DNA of 64,000 nt from Lumbricus rubellus (taxonomy: Eukaryota > Annelida > Clitellata > Crassiclitellata > Lumbricidae), in contig OX243828.1 of the NCBI GenBank assembly GCA_945859605.1, positions 27,583,649 to 27,647,648 of the forward strand. The letters run 5' to 3'. The notes under the pieces are model-generated. The model saw nothing but the letters and a program-made list of their open reading frames with translations, searched no databases and was not told the DNA's origin. Shown here in pieces: positions 22,984 through 33,885 of the stretch. The position numbers and the translations under genes were made by a program. Each line of letters begins with the position of its first letter. The stretch's first letter is position 1.

Positions 22984-23739
22984 CGGTATACGCCTACTTG
23001 GTTTTCTATACCAAAAGACAATATTCATGCTAACGTGTCTCCCTCATTGTAACTTTAAAATGGTTTGCTTCTTGGGGCCAATACAAAAACGGAATAGAAG
23101 GTTGAACTGAATTGAGAAGCGACAGGTAAGTCAGTGAGAATAAGCGTTGTAAACAACATTTGGACTAAAGAGGTATACACCATACACCTATAGCACTCTT
23201 CTATGTTACCAACGTCCAACAATGCGCTTTACTGAATGCTATAGATGTAGCTGGCTGGCTGACTGGGTATTGCTTCCATGGTGCAGGTTAAATTCCAGAG
23301 GGTCTGCCGAATGCAGTGAACCATCGAAAATTCGCAGTTGTTTACGACTATCTCTCTTTAAAGCTCGAGCATTGAACCTGTAAGCGTTTGAAAAAACCGT
23401 CAGAATGAAGAAAAACCTGGTTGGAGAATTCGGTGTTGCTAATGTTATGCGTGCATTCGCAGAGGGTACAGTTATATTGTTAACGGGGGGCATTGTTAGG
23501 CTGTTCTGCGCCTAGGGGTTCATGAGATGGAGGGAGGGCTGGCTGAAGAGAGGACAAGATATGACAGCAGGCTCTACGCTCAGACGACCACGGAATGACA
23601 CGCATGCGCAGTAGGCCTACACTGACACTGACTACAACGATCATCATCATCATCTTAACTGCAGTTTCACACATTTCAATTATTTATCTTAAGAAGAGTC
23701 TCTCAAGAGTGACGCTGTTTGAAACGTGATCTGCTGTCT
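22984..23739. other. Intergenic, no gene seen
   Basis: Unique-looking sequence with no supported feature. Confidence 0.5.
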
Positions 23740-24190
23740 CTCTTTCTATACCTCTATCTGTCTCACTTTCTATACCTCTATCTGTCTCTCTTTCTACCTC
23801 TACATGTACGTGTCTCTCTTTCTATACCTCTATCTGTCTCACTTTCCATACCTCTACATGTCTCACTTTTTACCTCTATCTGTCTCACATTCTACCTTTA
23901 TCTGTCTCACTTTATACCTCTATCTGTCTCACTGTCTACCTCTATCTATCTCACATTCTACCTCTATCTGTCTCACTTTCTACCTCTACATTTCTCACTT
24001 TCTACCTCTATCTGTCTCACTTTCTACCTCTATCTGTCTCACTTTCTATACCTCTATCTGTCTCACTTTCTACCTCTACATTTCTCACTTTCTACCTCTA
24101 TCTGTCTCACTTTCTACCTCTATATCTGTCTCACTTTCTACCTCTACATTTCTCACTATCTAGGCTACTTCTATCTGGCTCACTTTCTAC
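23740..24190. repeat. 22-bp pyrimidine-rich minisatellite
   Basis: About 20 degenerate units containing CTATCTGTCTCACTTTCTAC. Length variants add or drop TATAC. The Leu/Ser/Tyr-rich frames over it are repeat artefacts. Confidence 0.9.
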
Positions 24191-24453
24191 TTCTGCTGTC
24201 CCTCTCAGGCCTCTCTGCGTATGTGAGTTTCATTTTCTTTGTGTCTTCTTCTCGCTCTGAGTCCGTCATTGTGACTGTGTCTGTTACTCTGCGTTTCTCT
24301 GCTGCAGTGCTGCTGGCTCTTAGTCTGCGTCCTGCCGCTTGTCTGCTTCTGTATACGCCTACCTCTGTGTTTTCTCCTTCGTTTTCTACGTTTAATTACT
24401 CTGTATACATGTACGTCCTTCTGTCTTCATCACTTTCACTCTGAATGTCTTTC

Positions 24454-25677
24454 TACACCGTGGTTCAAAAAAAAGTAAGCCAAATTGTTTTTCATTTATC
24501 TCTAACGCCTGATAACATATCACGCTAAAATTTTCAAAATATTTAGAGAAGTGGACCAAGAATATGATTCCAAAAATTCATTAGACAATGTTGAACGGGT
24601 AAAAAGATATGAATATTTAAACTTCATATGCAAAAATTTCAGTTTACAAGCAATTTTCTGTCAGATTCAATCAAATGTTTCCTTATTATCTCCAATGCCT
24701 GATGATTAATCATTCTAAAATTTTCCAGATATGTAGAGAATTGAACTAACAATATGACCCCCAGCAGTATGGTTTGATTATTTAATTAAATAACATGCTC
24801 AAAATGTCCCCACCTGCTTGCACGCAAGCCTGGAGGCGCTGGCGCCATTGCAATGGCAACAGCAACGTCGATTAATTATCCTCTAGCCCAGGCCATCCCG
24901 CACTTCCAACAAGCATTGCTTCAGATATTTTATATCATGGATTGTTGTCTGGTACACTCGGTCTTGCATCACGCTCCACATTTTATAGTCGACAGTATTC
25001 AAATCTGGGCTGTTCAGAGGCCATAATGTGGGAGAAATGAAGTCTGGCGTCTCTCTTGTCAGAAATTCGATGGTTTACTTGGTTCTGTGGGCTGGCGCTG
25101 TTCTGTTGGAAAACAAAGCTGTCTTCTGGGACTAGATTTCTGATTACAGATAGGCTAGAAGATGTTGTGACAGCAGAACATCGCGATAATAGGCTCTATT
25201 AAGTTTTACTCCAGGATTAATGAAGACTGAATGGGAACGGCCAAGCGTCGAAACCGCAACGGACGCCATAACAGACTTGCTGAAAAGTGAAATTTCGGGT
25301 GATGAAGTTGAAATATCCATATCTTTTTATCCCTTCAAATTTATGACATGATATCTTGGAACCCTATTCTTGGTTCAATTTCCTAGATATTGGTAAAAGT
25401 TTTTTTTGAAAACTCATCAGACATCAGAGATTTAAGAAAAACAGTTTGGCTTACTTTTTATTGAATCTGACAGAAAAATTGCTTGTAAACTGAAATTTCG
25501 GTATATGAAGTTTAAATATTCATATCTTTTTATCCGTTCAACTTTATCTCATGAAATTTCGGAATCATATTCTTGGTCCACTTCTCTAAATATTTGGAAA
25601 ATTTTAGCTTGATATGTCATCATGTATTAGAGATATATGCAAAACAATTTGGCTTACTTTTTTTGAACCACGGTGTA
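24454..25677. mobile_element. Mariner-type DNA transposon, TA target duplication
   Basis: The element is 24456-25675. It starts CACCGTGGTTCAAAAAAA and ends with the inverse, TTTTTTTGAACCACGGTG. A TA dinucleotide lies on both sides (24454-24455, 25676-25677). The terminal inverted repeats extend beyond 100 bases and share AGTAAGCCAAATTG and GAGAAGTGGACCAAGAAT blocks. A decayed transposase lies inside on the minus strand. Confidence 0.85.
24795..25285 (-). pseudogene. Decayed mariner-family transposase
   Basis: Read on the minus strand from 25285, fragments of a mariner-family DDE transposase appear in order: V-M-A-S-V-A-V-S, then F-I-N-P-G-V-K-L-N...Y-Y-R-D-V-L-L, then F-Q-Q-N-S-A, then L-W-P-L-N-S-P-D-L-N-T-V-D-Y. 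The usual catalytic Asp of F-Q-Q-D is Asn. A stop codon follows shortly after, and the C-terminal block (W-G-H-F-E-H-V) lies in another frame. The gene cannot make an active enzyme. Confidence 0.8.
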
Positions 25678-26139
25678 TTTCACTGCATGCCACTCTGTGT
25701 CTTTATGTGTACTTGTCAATGTGTCTTTCTGCGTGTTTGACTCGTGGTTTAAAGTGTTTAAGCACTCGTTTGACTGTTTGGCTGTCTGTCTCTGTCTCTG
25801 CATACCTCGCTGTTACGCGCTTATATTCTTTATCTTCTTCTTTCGTGTATAATTTATATCTTCTCGTTTTATTTCACAATAAATACATTGTAACTAGCAT
25901 TTTAAAAACTGCACCTATATTTGAAAGTCTTGTTGTTAAAACGGCCCTGACATAATGTGCTTTTTATGGATGGTATCTCGTATCTGTGAGGCAGAGGACT
26001 ATAGGGGCCTAATAAATTAAACAGGAAGACAAACCTTCGTTCAGGTATTTAAAAAATTAATGTCTGTCGAATGTAGCTTTTATATGAATTCGACTTATAG
26101 CCAACAGAAGGTCGAAAAATCACATTTAGCCTTCAGCTG
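25678..26139. other. Intergenic, nothing recognised
   Basis: Flank of the mariner element, CTGT-rich near 25715-25800. No supported exon. Confidence 0.5.
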
Positions 26140-26470
26140 TATGTATGTATTTATTTATCTTTGTATGTATGTATATATTGTATTGTATGCATGTATGTGA
26201 CATGTGTGTATGTATGAATGTATGTATGCATGTATGCATTTATGTCGTATGTATGTATGTATGTATGTATGTATGTATGTATGTATGTATGTATGCATGC
26301 ATGCATGTTTTTATGTATATATGAATGTATCATGTATGTATGTATGTATGCATGCATGCATGCATTTATGTATATATGAATGTATCATGTATGTATGCAT
26401 GTATGTATGTACATGTATGTATGCGTGTGTGCATGTATGAATGTATGCATGAATGTATGAATGTATGCGT
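26140..26470. repeat. Degenerate (ATGT/ATGC)n microsatellite
   Basis: About 330 bases of ATGT units with ATGC and ATGAATGT variants. Its right part is the insertion target of the hAT MITE at 26473. Confidence 0.9.
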
Positions 26471-26684
26471 GTCAAGGCCGTAGCTAGGGGGTGTTTTGGG
26501 TGTTTGAACACCCCCCGAAATTGAAAATGTAAAAAATAATATAATGCATTTACTCGGACATGATGTAAAAACCATGAAATAACACCATGAAAACACCCCC
26601 CGAAATGAAAAAAGGATCGTCAGAAATTATCTGCCCAAAAAACACACCCCGAAATCAAATCCTGGCTACGGCCTTGATGCGTGT
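26465..26684. mobile_element. 204-bp hAT MITE with exact 8-bp TSD
   Basis: The element is 26473-26676. Its ends CAAGGCCGTAGCTAGG and CCTGGCTACGGCCTTG are near-perfect inverses. The TSD ATGCGTGT is at 26465-26472 and 26677-26684. The body has a repeated ACACCCCCCGAAAT block. Confidence 0.9.
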
Positions 26685-27890
26685 AGAACACTGTAGACTG
26701 GTATTTATGTACATTTGTATGCATCATAGTATTTGCATGGTGACCTTCAAGCAACTCACAAGGTGACTCCGACACGGTTACTCGCAGATCAATTGCTCCA
26801 TACGGAGTCAGAGGTAATATTTTATAAAACATGCAAATCGTTATGAAATCAATCAAGCATGACCATATGCTTAGTCATTGTCACCTATTCATATAATTAA
26901 ACAATCATCACTTAAAGTTCTTGTAGTCAAAGAAACAATGAGATTGAATCAACTGCCAACATAATTTTGTATGAGAAAGGAAGGGTCAATACAGCCTCAG
27001 CGGGTCCATACGACCTTTTTAGATTGATCCTTTGACTTATGCACCGATCAATCGAAAGTCATTGAGTTTGTACTGATTGCCTTTATTTTGTTTTTGGTTG
27101 ATGCTACTATTATATCTTCGTTTTTTATGTGTCTTTCTGCCAGTAATGTCACGAGTCTCTGTGTCTGTGTCGATGTCTTTCGCATATCAGCCGAGGAAAA
27201 AGGACAACCAGAGACAGAGAGAGAAAGAGAAAGGGAAAGAGAGACAGACAGACAGAACCAGAAAGAGAGAATGAGAGAAAGGTAAAAAGGGCGAAAGATA
27301 AAAAAGAAAGAAAGGGAGAACAAGAAGTAATCAGATAGAAATAGAAACAGAAATATATAATAGACAGAGAAATATTCAGATTGAACTGGAAATATTCCAA
27401 TAGATAAAGAAATATTAAACAGCTGCAGTAGGCCTAATGGCCTAATAACACCCGAGTATTAATTTTACAATGGAAATTTTATGACCAAAAATAGCTGAAA
27501 AAACTCTAGTAATGGGACCTAATTTTATTTTTGTGTTAGCAAGGTCGATATACAATCCTTCAAACGGGCATCAGAATTCAGAAGTGCATGATCTCACCAC
27601 AGTAATAGGCTAAGCACGAAATAATAAGCAATGGCAGGGTCATACGATACTGAAAACTTGTTATACCGAAACCTGTACAGTTTCTTCTCAGCTGTTCTTC
27701 TTTAATTTGTCGTCAATCTGAAATTTAAAGTAATTTTGCACCACCATCATAATATTTATTTCAAACTTCTGAACAAGAACTTGTTTCAAACATCTGATGA
27801 ATGCAGCAAAAGTGCGCATGCTTTCTCTAAAATAGTGCTGCTGTGGATCAGCATAGCGACAAACTAATCATATGTTTATGTAGGGTACTT
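26685..27890. other. Intergenic, no gene seen
   Basis: Contains a purine-rich GAGA/GAAA region at 27210-27330. No exon is supported. Confidence 0.5.
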
Positions 27891-27912
27891 TGTGTGTGTG
27901 TGTGTGTGTGTA

Positions 27913-27945
<33 letters not shown>

Positions 27946-27965
27946 GTTTGTGTGTGTATGTGTGT
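27891..27965. repeat. (GT)n microsatellite
   Basis: About 75 bases of TG repeats with TATG and TTTG interruptions. Confidence 0.95.
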
Positions 27966-28387
27966 AGCATGATGCATGTCTGCACTTGCCTCAATGTGTA
28001 GCAAAAAATTATTACCTTTATTCAGTGAGCGTTCTTATAGCGCACGCTTCAACGACTCAGAATGTGTTCTAAATCAGTGGTTTTTAAAACCTGTTCAACT
28101 ATGGACTGTGCACAATGCATTGGAAGACCTATAGAGAACTGAGCGGCCATAGAAGGAAGGGTGGGGGCCTTTAAAATGTCCTTATAGAAGGAGGACACGG
28201 CAGGATTTACAGCCACACTAATGGCAAGTAAAGAATCGTAAGGAATTTATTTCTTAGGGATCACGTTCAATGGTAGCTATATATATAGCCTATGTATATA
28301 TGTATACAAATGTTATACATAATTATATATATACATAATTATATACAATGTTAAGCATACAATTATAATATATATATATATAGTATA
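27966..28387. other. Intergenic, nothing recognised
   Basis: AT-rich, with ATATATAC runs at 28275-28387 and a partial SINE-tail-like TTATAGCGCACGC motif near 28034. Confidence 0.5.
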
Positions 28388-29165
28388 TACACTGTGTCCG
28401 CGTTAAAGTAGAACCCACTATAAAGTGTCATAACTCGGTCAAAATGTTTAGGATTTGCCTGAAATTTTACACACGACAACAGTGGCCATAGTTACACGAG
28501 ATCCTAAAGCCGATTAGAAATATTCGTGAGTTTGTCAAATTTATGAGCGTCTGAGATGCAGCACAGAAAAATGCAACTTTCCAACATGGAAAAGCTGAAA
28601 GAAGTAAAATTCAGCTAAATATGATGCTCAAAATGTCATTTTTGTACACGAACACATGACCATAGACGTAGAGGCTACTGTTTGAAGGTCCGATCGACGA
28701 TCACCTGGTCAAACAGCTGCCACTCTTCAATCAGACGCACCCTACGCTTATCGATGTGATGAATACGGGAACGAAAAACGCGCTACTCCGGTACATGCAC
28801 CCGGATCGAGGTCTGGACTGCTAGGCGGCCACAGCTACGGATATGAAGCCGAGTGTCTTCTGGGGACAGCTACTACACTACTACGTCTATGGTCGTGTGT
28901 TCGTGAACAAAAATGACATTTTGAGCATCATATTTAGCTGAATTTTACATCTTTTCAGCTTTTCCATGTTGGAAAGTTGCATTTTTCGGTGCTGCATCTC
29001 AAACGCTCATAAATTTGACAAACTCACGAATATTTCTAATCGGCTTTAGGATCTCGTGTAACTATGGCCACTGTTGTTGTGTGTAAAATTTCAGGCAAAT
29101 CCTAAACATTGTGACCGAGTTATGACACTTTATAGTGGGTTCTACTTTAACGCGGACACAGTGTA
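28388..29165. mobile_element. Mariner-type element with about 270-bp inverted repeats
   Basis: The element is 28390-29163, from CACTGTGTCCGCGTTAAAG to its inverse, flanked by TA on both sides. The left arm 28390-28665 and right arm 28890-29163 are near-perfect reverse complements, so one strand folds into a very long hairpin around about 220 bases of centre. Confidence 0.9.
28676..28850 (-). pseudogene. Mariner/Tc1 transposase C-terminal remnant
   Basis: On the minus strand the centre of the foldback element reads W-P-P-S-S-P-D-L-D-P, a variant of the W-P-P-x-S-P-D-L-N-P signature around the last catalytic residue. After a frame change it reads R-L-I-E-E-W-Q-L-F-D-Q-V-I-V-D, like the C-terminal helix region. 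The N-terminal and first catalytic segments are absent. Confidence 0.65.
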
Positions 29166-29311
29166 TATTATAATTACAAGGATTGAAGAATATATTGATA
29201 TCTAGCTAGATACATGTAGCTAGATATCAGATAGTCGGTTAGTAAGTTAGATAGATGGATGGATGGATGGATTGGTGAGTGGATGGATTATTAATATTAT
29301 TATAACTTATT

Positions 29312-29354
29312 ATTATTATTATTATTATTACTGTTATTATTACTGTTATTATTA

Positions 29355-29421
<67 letters not shown>

Positions 29422-29432
29422 TATTATTATTA

Positions 29433-29490
<58 letters not shown>

Positions 29491-29510
29491 TGTTATTATT
29501 GTTATTAATA
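29312..29510. repeat. (ATT)n microsatellite
   Basis: About 200 bases of TTA units with occasional CTG and ATC changes. Confidence 0.95.
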
Positions 29511-29690
29511 TCATTATTATTAATCATCATAGTCGTCTCGTCATCGTAAAAGCACCAACAATCAAACACCAATCAGTTGGTCTGGACAGAATGTCGTTAT
29601 AATAAATTATGTTTTCTAATGTCGTCAGTTTTGAAGTTGGTCAAGAATCATCAATTATGTGCACATCAAACCAGGATTCGATTCCAGATC

Positions 29691-29945
29691 CTCCGTCTCT
29701 CTTTCTCTTTCTCCTTCTCTGTCTCTGTCTCTGTCTCTGTCTCTGTCTCTGTCTCTGTCTGTGTCTCAGTCTGTCTGTCTCTCTCTCTGTCTCCGTCTCT
29801 CTCTTTCTCTTTCCCCTTCTCTTTCTCCCTCACTCTCGGTCTATGTCTCTCTCGCTCTCTCATTCTCTCATCCCCTCTCTCTGTGTCTCTCTGTCTGTCT
29901 GTCTCTCTCTCTGTATGTCTCTCTATCTATCTGTCTATCTCTCTT
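29691..29945. repeat. (CT/GTCTCT)n pyrimidine tract
   Basis: About 250 bases of TCTCTGTCTC-type repeats. Open frames through it are not credible as genes. Confidence 0.9.
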
Positions 29946-30510
29946 TTCTCTCAAAGCTCATCCAGTCTGGCGTCGTCCAGGGGTGAAATTCACAGTCATT
30001 TCCGAATGAATATACCTGAGCGCCACTCACCACAAACAGATTCTGATCGTATGTGGTATAATGAAAGGATTGTACCAAGTAGCAACGACGACGACGACGT
30101 GAAACCAGACAGAGGAGGTTTTCACAGACACAGAACCAGTGCTAGACAATACGCAGTTCCAGGCTCAACAACAACAACATCAACAACAACATCATCATCA
30201 ACATCATCATCATCAATAACAACAACAATAAATTCTGTCTATTGGTCTAAAATATCACACGACAAAAATTGTAATTGTTTTTCAAATCTACATTTAGTTT
30301 GTTCAAGACACAATAGGAAAATAAAAAAAATAGACCAAGACTCAGGTCTTGTTAAGGTCAGCTATGAACGCCCACGAGTATTTTTGCTTTGAAGATGATG
30401 TTTCCATAGACACTGTTTAGGGTCAATGCGTAAGAGTATGCGTGTCATCAAGCGTTATCAAATCAATCCTACGACGATTTTTTAACAAGATATAATTATC
30501 GTAACACGTT
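29946..30510. other. Intergenic, open frame without support
   Basis: An open frame continues to 30392 with an Asn-Asp-Asp-Asp-Asp stretch and a (CAACAA/TCATCA)n region at 30168-30232. No splice sites or family motif support it as an exon. Confidence 0.4.
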
Positions 30511-30718
30511 AACGCATGTAAACACATGCAAACACATGTAAACACACGTGTAGACACATGTAAACACATGTAAACACATGTAAACACATGTAAACACATG
30601 TAAACACATGTAAACACATGTAAACACATGTAAACACATGTAAACACATGCAAACACATGTAAACACATGTAACCGCATGTAAACACATGTAAACACTTG
30701 TAAACACATGTAAACACA
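30511..30718. repeat. 10-bp tandem repeat (TAAACACATG)n
   Basis: About 20 copies of a decamer with few substitutions. Confidence 0.95.
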
Positions 30719-31798
30719 GTAGACAACAATAATAATAATAAGGCAATGTATTAAAGTTGTAGCTGTGCATGAATTCACAGACTGAATTTGCGTCATTCGA
30801 TCCACATGATACCAAGTTGATCATTTAATTTTTTTCATCTGTTCTGTTGCTGCATGTGAGTTGTGGAAAAGAAAGACCGGCTATGATGTGCATGATGTGC
30901 TGACATTCCTTTCTGTAGTAGAGTAATAATGTTTTTCGTAAACGTGTTTTGTATACTATAGTTTGAGGCCCAGATGATAACATAGACTAGAGTAGGCTAT
31001 ATTATGTCAGGTCAAAAGTCAGGGCAATACATAATAATTATAATTATATGCCATAATAATTATGGAGTTCATCGTCGACGACAGCAACCTGTTTGATCAA
31101 AGAAATGATCATTGAAGATATTCAACGAGAGCGACGTTGGAACCGTGTATAATTTTTGTTTCGAATTGATTCCTTTTCTTTGACACGATGATCTGTGTCT
31201 GATTATTTCAAGTCGTCCTCTCTGCTACTTTGTCCTCTTTTCATTATTACAACCGTTTGACATATGCTGTAAGCTGTCGTAACGTATCCATATATCATAC
31301 ATCATACATCCTACATTATATATCCTGCACGGTTCATTCGGAAATGACTCGGAATTCCACGGCGCCGAACTGGTCGAGTTATTGCGTCGCAAAAACAGCG
31401 ACGTGCAGAGAGACAGACACACAGACACAGGGAGAGACAGAGAGATACAGAGGTAGATAGAGGCAGAAACAGGGAGGCACAGAGAGACGGGGAGAGACAG
31501 AAAGTGAAAAATCGAGGCCTGGTATCAGTGGTATGACATGCGCATTGTTCTCGACCAACTGTAACACTAGCGCTATTAAAACGCGTGTCATGCACGACAG
31601 CTATTAAAGATCCAGGACAGCTGTCATCTTCGGTGATGGGGTGGGTGGGTGGGAGGGGGTTCGACTGGTTGGCGCTGTTTTGATCCCCTATTTTTAATAG
31701 CATACCGTGCTCTTCATGAACTGCTGTTCTTGTTCGCAGTGACCTTTCATTCCAGCGCACTAAGGTGTTCCGATTGTCTTTCTCTGTTGACCTTTCCA
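30719..31798. other. Intergenic, no gene seen
   Basis: Contains a GACAGA/GAGACA patch at 31405-31500. A block around 31325-31385 is an inverted relative of 29955-30015 (shared TCATTTCCGAATGAA), probably an old dispersed repeat. Confidence 0.45.
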
Positions 31799-31988
31799 AA
31801 CTGTACCAGGGCTGTTTTAAAGGAATTTTTGTAACTGCATAACTCCTTCTTTCCTTTCCCATCATCCATGGTAAATTACTTCCAATCGGAGGACAATGAC
31901 CATTTTTGCCAGTTTTAACTGCACAGAAGTGCTTCTACAACTGCACATTTTGTGTACAACTGCACATTAAAAAAGCCCTGAACTGTAC
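31799..31988. mobile_element. 174-bp hAT MITE with exact 8-bp TSD
   Basis: The element is 31807-31980. It begins CAGGGCTGTTTTAA and ends TTAAAAAAGCCCTG (inverse CAGGGCTTTTTTAA). The TSD AACTGTAC is at 31799-31806 and 31981-31988. TGCAGTTGT-type subterminal blocks repeat inside. Confidence 0.9.
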
Positions 31989-33263
31989 ATTCGAGACAAA
32001 TCATTTGTTGTCTTATAGTTTTGTGCACATTTGTTAGAGAGACGTTATGCTTAGCGAAGATAGTATATCTGCCGACTCAAGAGCAGAGGGAGCATGTCAA
32101 ACCAGTCTTCGATTTCCCACTTCCTTCAAATCCCTGTCCCTTCCTTTGCTGTGGCAGTGATGGAAGCACGATCTAAATATACCGCCGTGTCATTTCCGAA
32201 TGGATGTAAATCAAGGTTATCACTTGACATGACAATTGGGATTGATGTCTTATGAGTTAGACAACAAGATAATTTCAATAAATATTGAACGTGTTAAAAT
32301 TATTATGAGCATGATAGCGCTGAATTGAGCCAACTTCCCGATTGCGCTCATAGTTCTTTAGTGATAGAAGACTGAGTGAAGACTGAGTGGAAGGCAGTTG
32401 GCATTAGCCTACATGTACTTATAATTTGTATCGATGGAAAATCTAGACCTTCCTTGATGCTACCGTTCTATGGCTGCATATATTACGTGTCTTGAATTAT
32501 TGACTTCAAAACAGCAGCATAGATGAACAATTATTGAAAAGCGTCGTAAATGAAAGAACGTGACAAAGATGGCGCCACAGTTCATCAGACAAAGAAAAGT
32601 AGCCCAAAAACAACGTCAATCGAGCGGTCCAATTATTACTCGTGGACAAAGTTTCGAATGGACTTTTTAAACTTTCTTTATCAATTGTAAACGATTGTAT
32701 GGTGTTGAAAGAAATGCACTGTAGCCGACATTGATTGTTGGCAGAGTATGAGAACTCAGTTTGTTTCGGTCTAATTGAAAACAGAAACAGCAATAAGTAG
32801 ACTTAACCATAGATGGGTCATTACACGTTGCGTGAACACACAGCACAACCATGTGCAAGAATTAGTTAGTGACTGACCTGCACTTCAATCAATGGCAGGG
32901 ATCCATGATTTGCTGAGGAAGTGAATGAAGAGATAAGAATTAAAGGACTTAGCCTAGGTTCCCAATTAACTGCCTAATGGTTTAATGACAAAATGGAAGC
33001 AGAAAACCACAATATTTTCACATTGGGTAGAAATACACGTGCAATAAACTCTTTGAAGAACAATGCTGAACCAACCATCACTTCATCTTATCTCCAAAAG
33101 TTCCATGTAATTTTGGCAGTCACTAATTTTTTCCTGTTGGCTTTACGCGAAATAATGAAATATGTATATGCACCAAATCGAATTCTGAGTCTCCTCCCAG
33201 TTTTTAATTAGATATTTTAGAAGAATTGTGAAGCAAGTAGGCGTTGGAAGCGTCAGTGCGTAA
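31989..33263. other. Intergenic, no gene seen
   Basis: Unique-looking sequence. Short open frames have no supporting context. Confidence 0.5.
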
Positions 33264-33710
33264 TCTATATAAATAAAAATGAAACTTTCCAATAGTTTGT
33301 TCCCAGTGTTCTCGAAAACTTACGCACAGATTGTTTTGAAAATTTAATAGGACAGTGTCCATTTTGCTTTTTATCCGAAAAAACGCAATATTTTTCACAA
33401 AAAGTGAAGTTTGCATTCCGCTCGACCGCCATTTGCAAATTCAACAAACCCGCAGGGTTGCCAGATTTCCGAAACGCGTTGTCCCGGAATCACGTTGTAA
33501 AGTCGCCCAAAAGTCGCGAGACGATCAGGGTTGCCCAAAAATCGCCCAAAAGTCGCGATAGCGCAAATGTCGCTGTCGGCAAGGAACGGTATGAGGGAGG
33601 AAAGAAGGAAGAGGGAGGGGAGGGACCGGAGGGGAGGGGAGGGGGAGGAGAGGGGAGGGGGAAGGGGAAGGTCTTTTCTGCCACAGCAACGCGTGGCCGG
33701 GTACAGCTAG
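33264..33710 (+). mobile_element. Short non-autonomous Helitron
   Basis: It begins TCTATATAAATAAAAATGAA preceded by A and ends CTAG followed by T, as Helitrons do when they insert between A and T. Just before the end is a hairpin, GCCAC...GTGGC, around 33681-33698, followed by a short spacer to CTAG. No inverted repeats or target duplication are present, as expected. The interior has a G-rich GGAGGGGA stretch at 33595-33670. No Rep/helicase frame. Confidence 0.75.
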
Positions 33711-33833
33711 TTATTTTATATAATAATGTTTGCTACCTTGCCTGGCAATGTATTTTGTGGTCTTTAATGCTTTGGGTGACGATGCGAGTAAATTTTCAAC
33801 TGCGAGGCTATAAGAATACACAAATGCTCGGAG

Positions 33834-33885
33834 CCAATCAATCAATCAATCAATCAGTATTTATATAGCGCCTCTTCAAGAGTTC
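33834..33885 (-). repeat. SINE 3' tail with (AATC)n
   Basis: CAATCAATCAATC is followed by TTATATAGCGCCTCTTCAAG, the SINE tail motif seen elsewhere in the window. Confidence 0.55.

Noticed and set aside
23719..24444. 241-codon Leu/Ser/Tyr-rich frame resembling a membrane protein
   Set aside because: It is a read-through of the CTATCTGTCTCACTTTCTAC minisatellite.
29577..30392. 271-codon plus-strand frame
   Set aside because: Half of it is the CT repeat. The rest has no motif, splice support or neighbouring exon.
31311..31865. 184-codon minus-strand frame
   Set aside because: It passes through a GACAGA repeat and the left part of the 31807-31980 MITE, so it is not a conserved coding unit.
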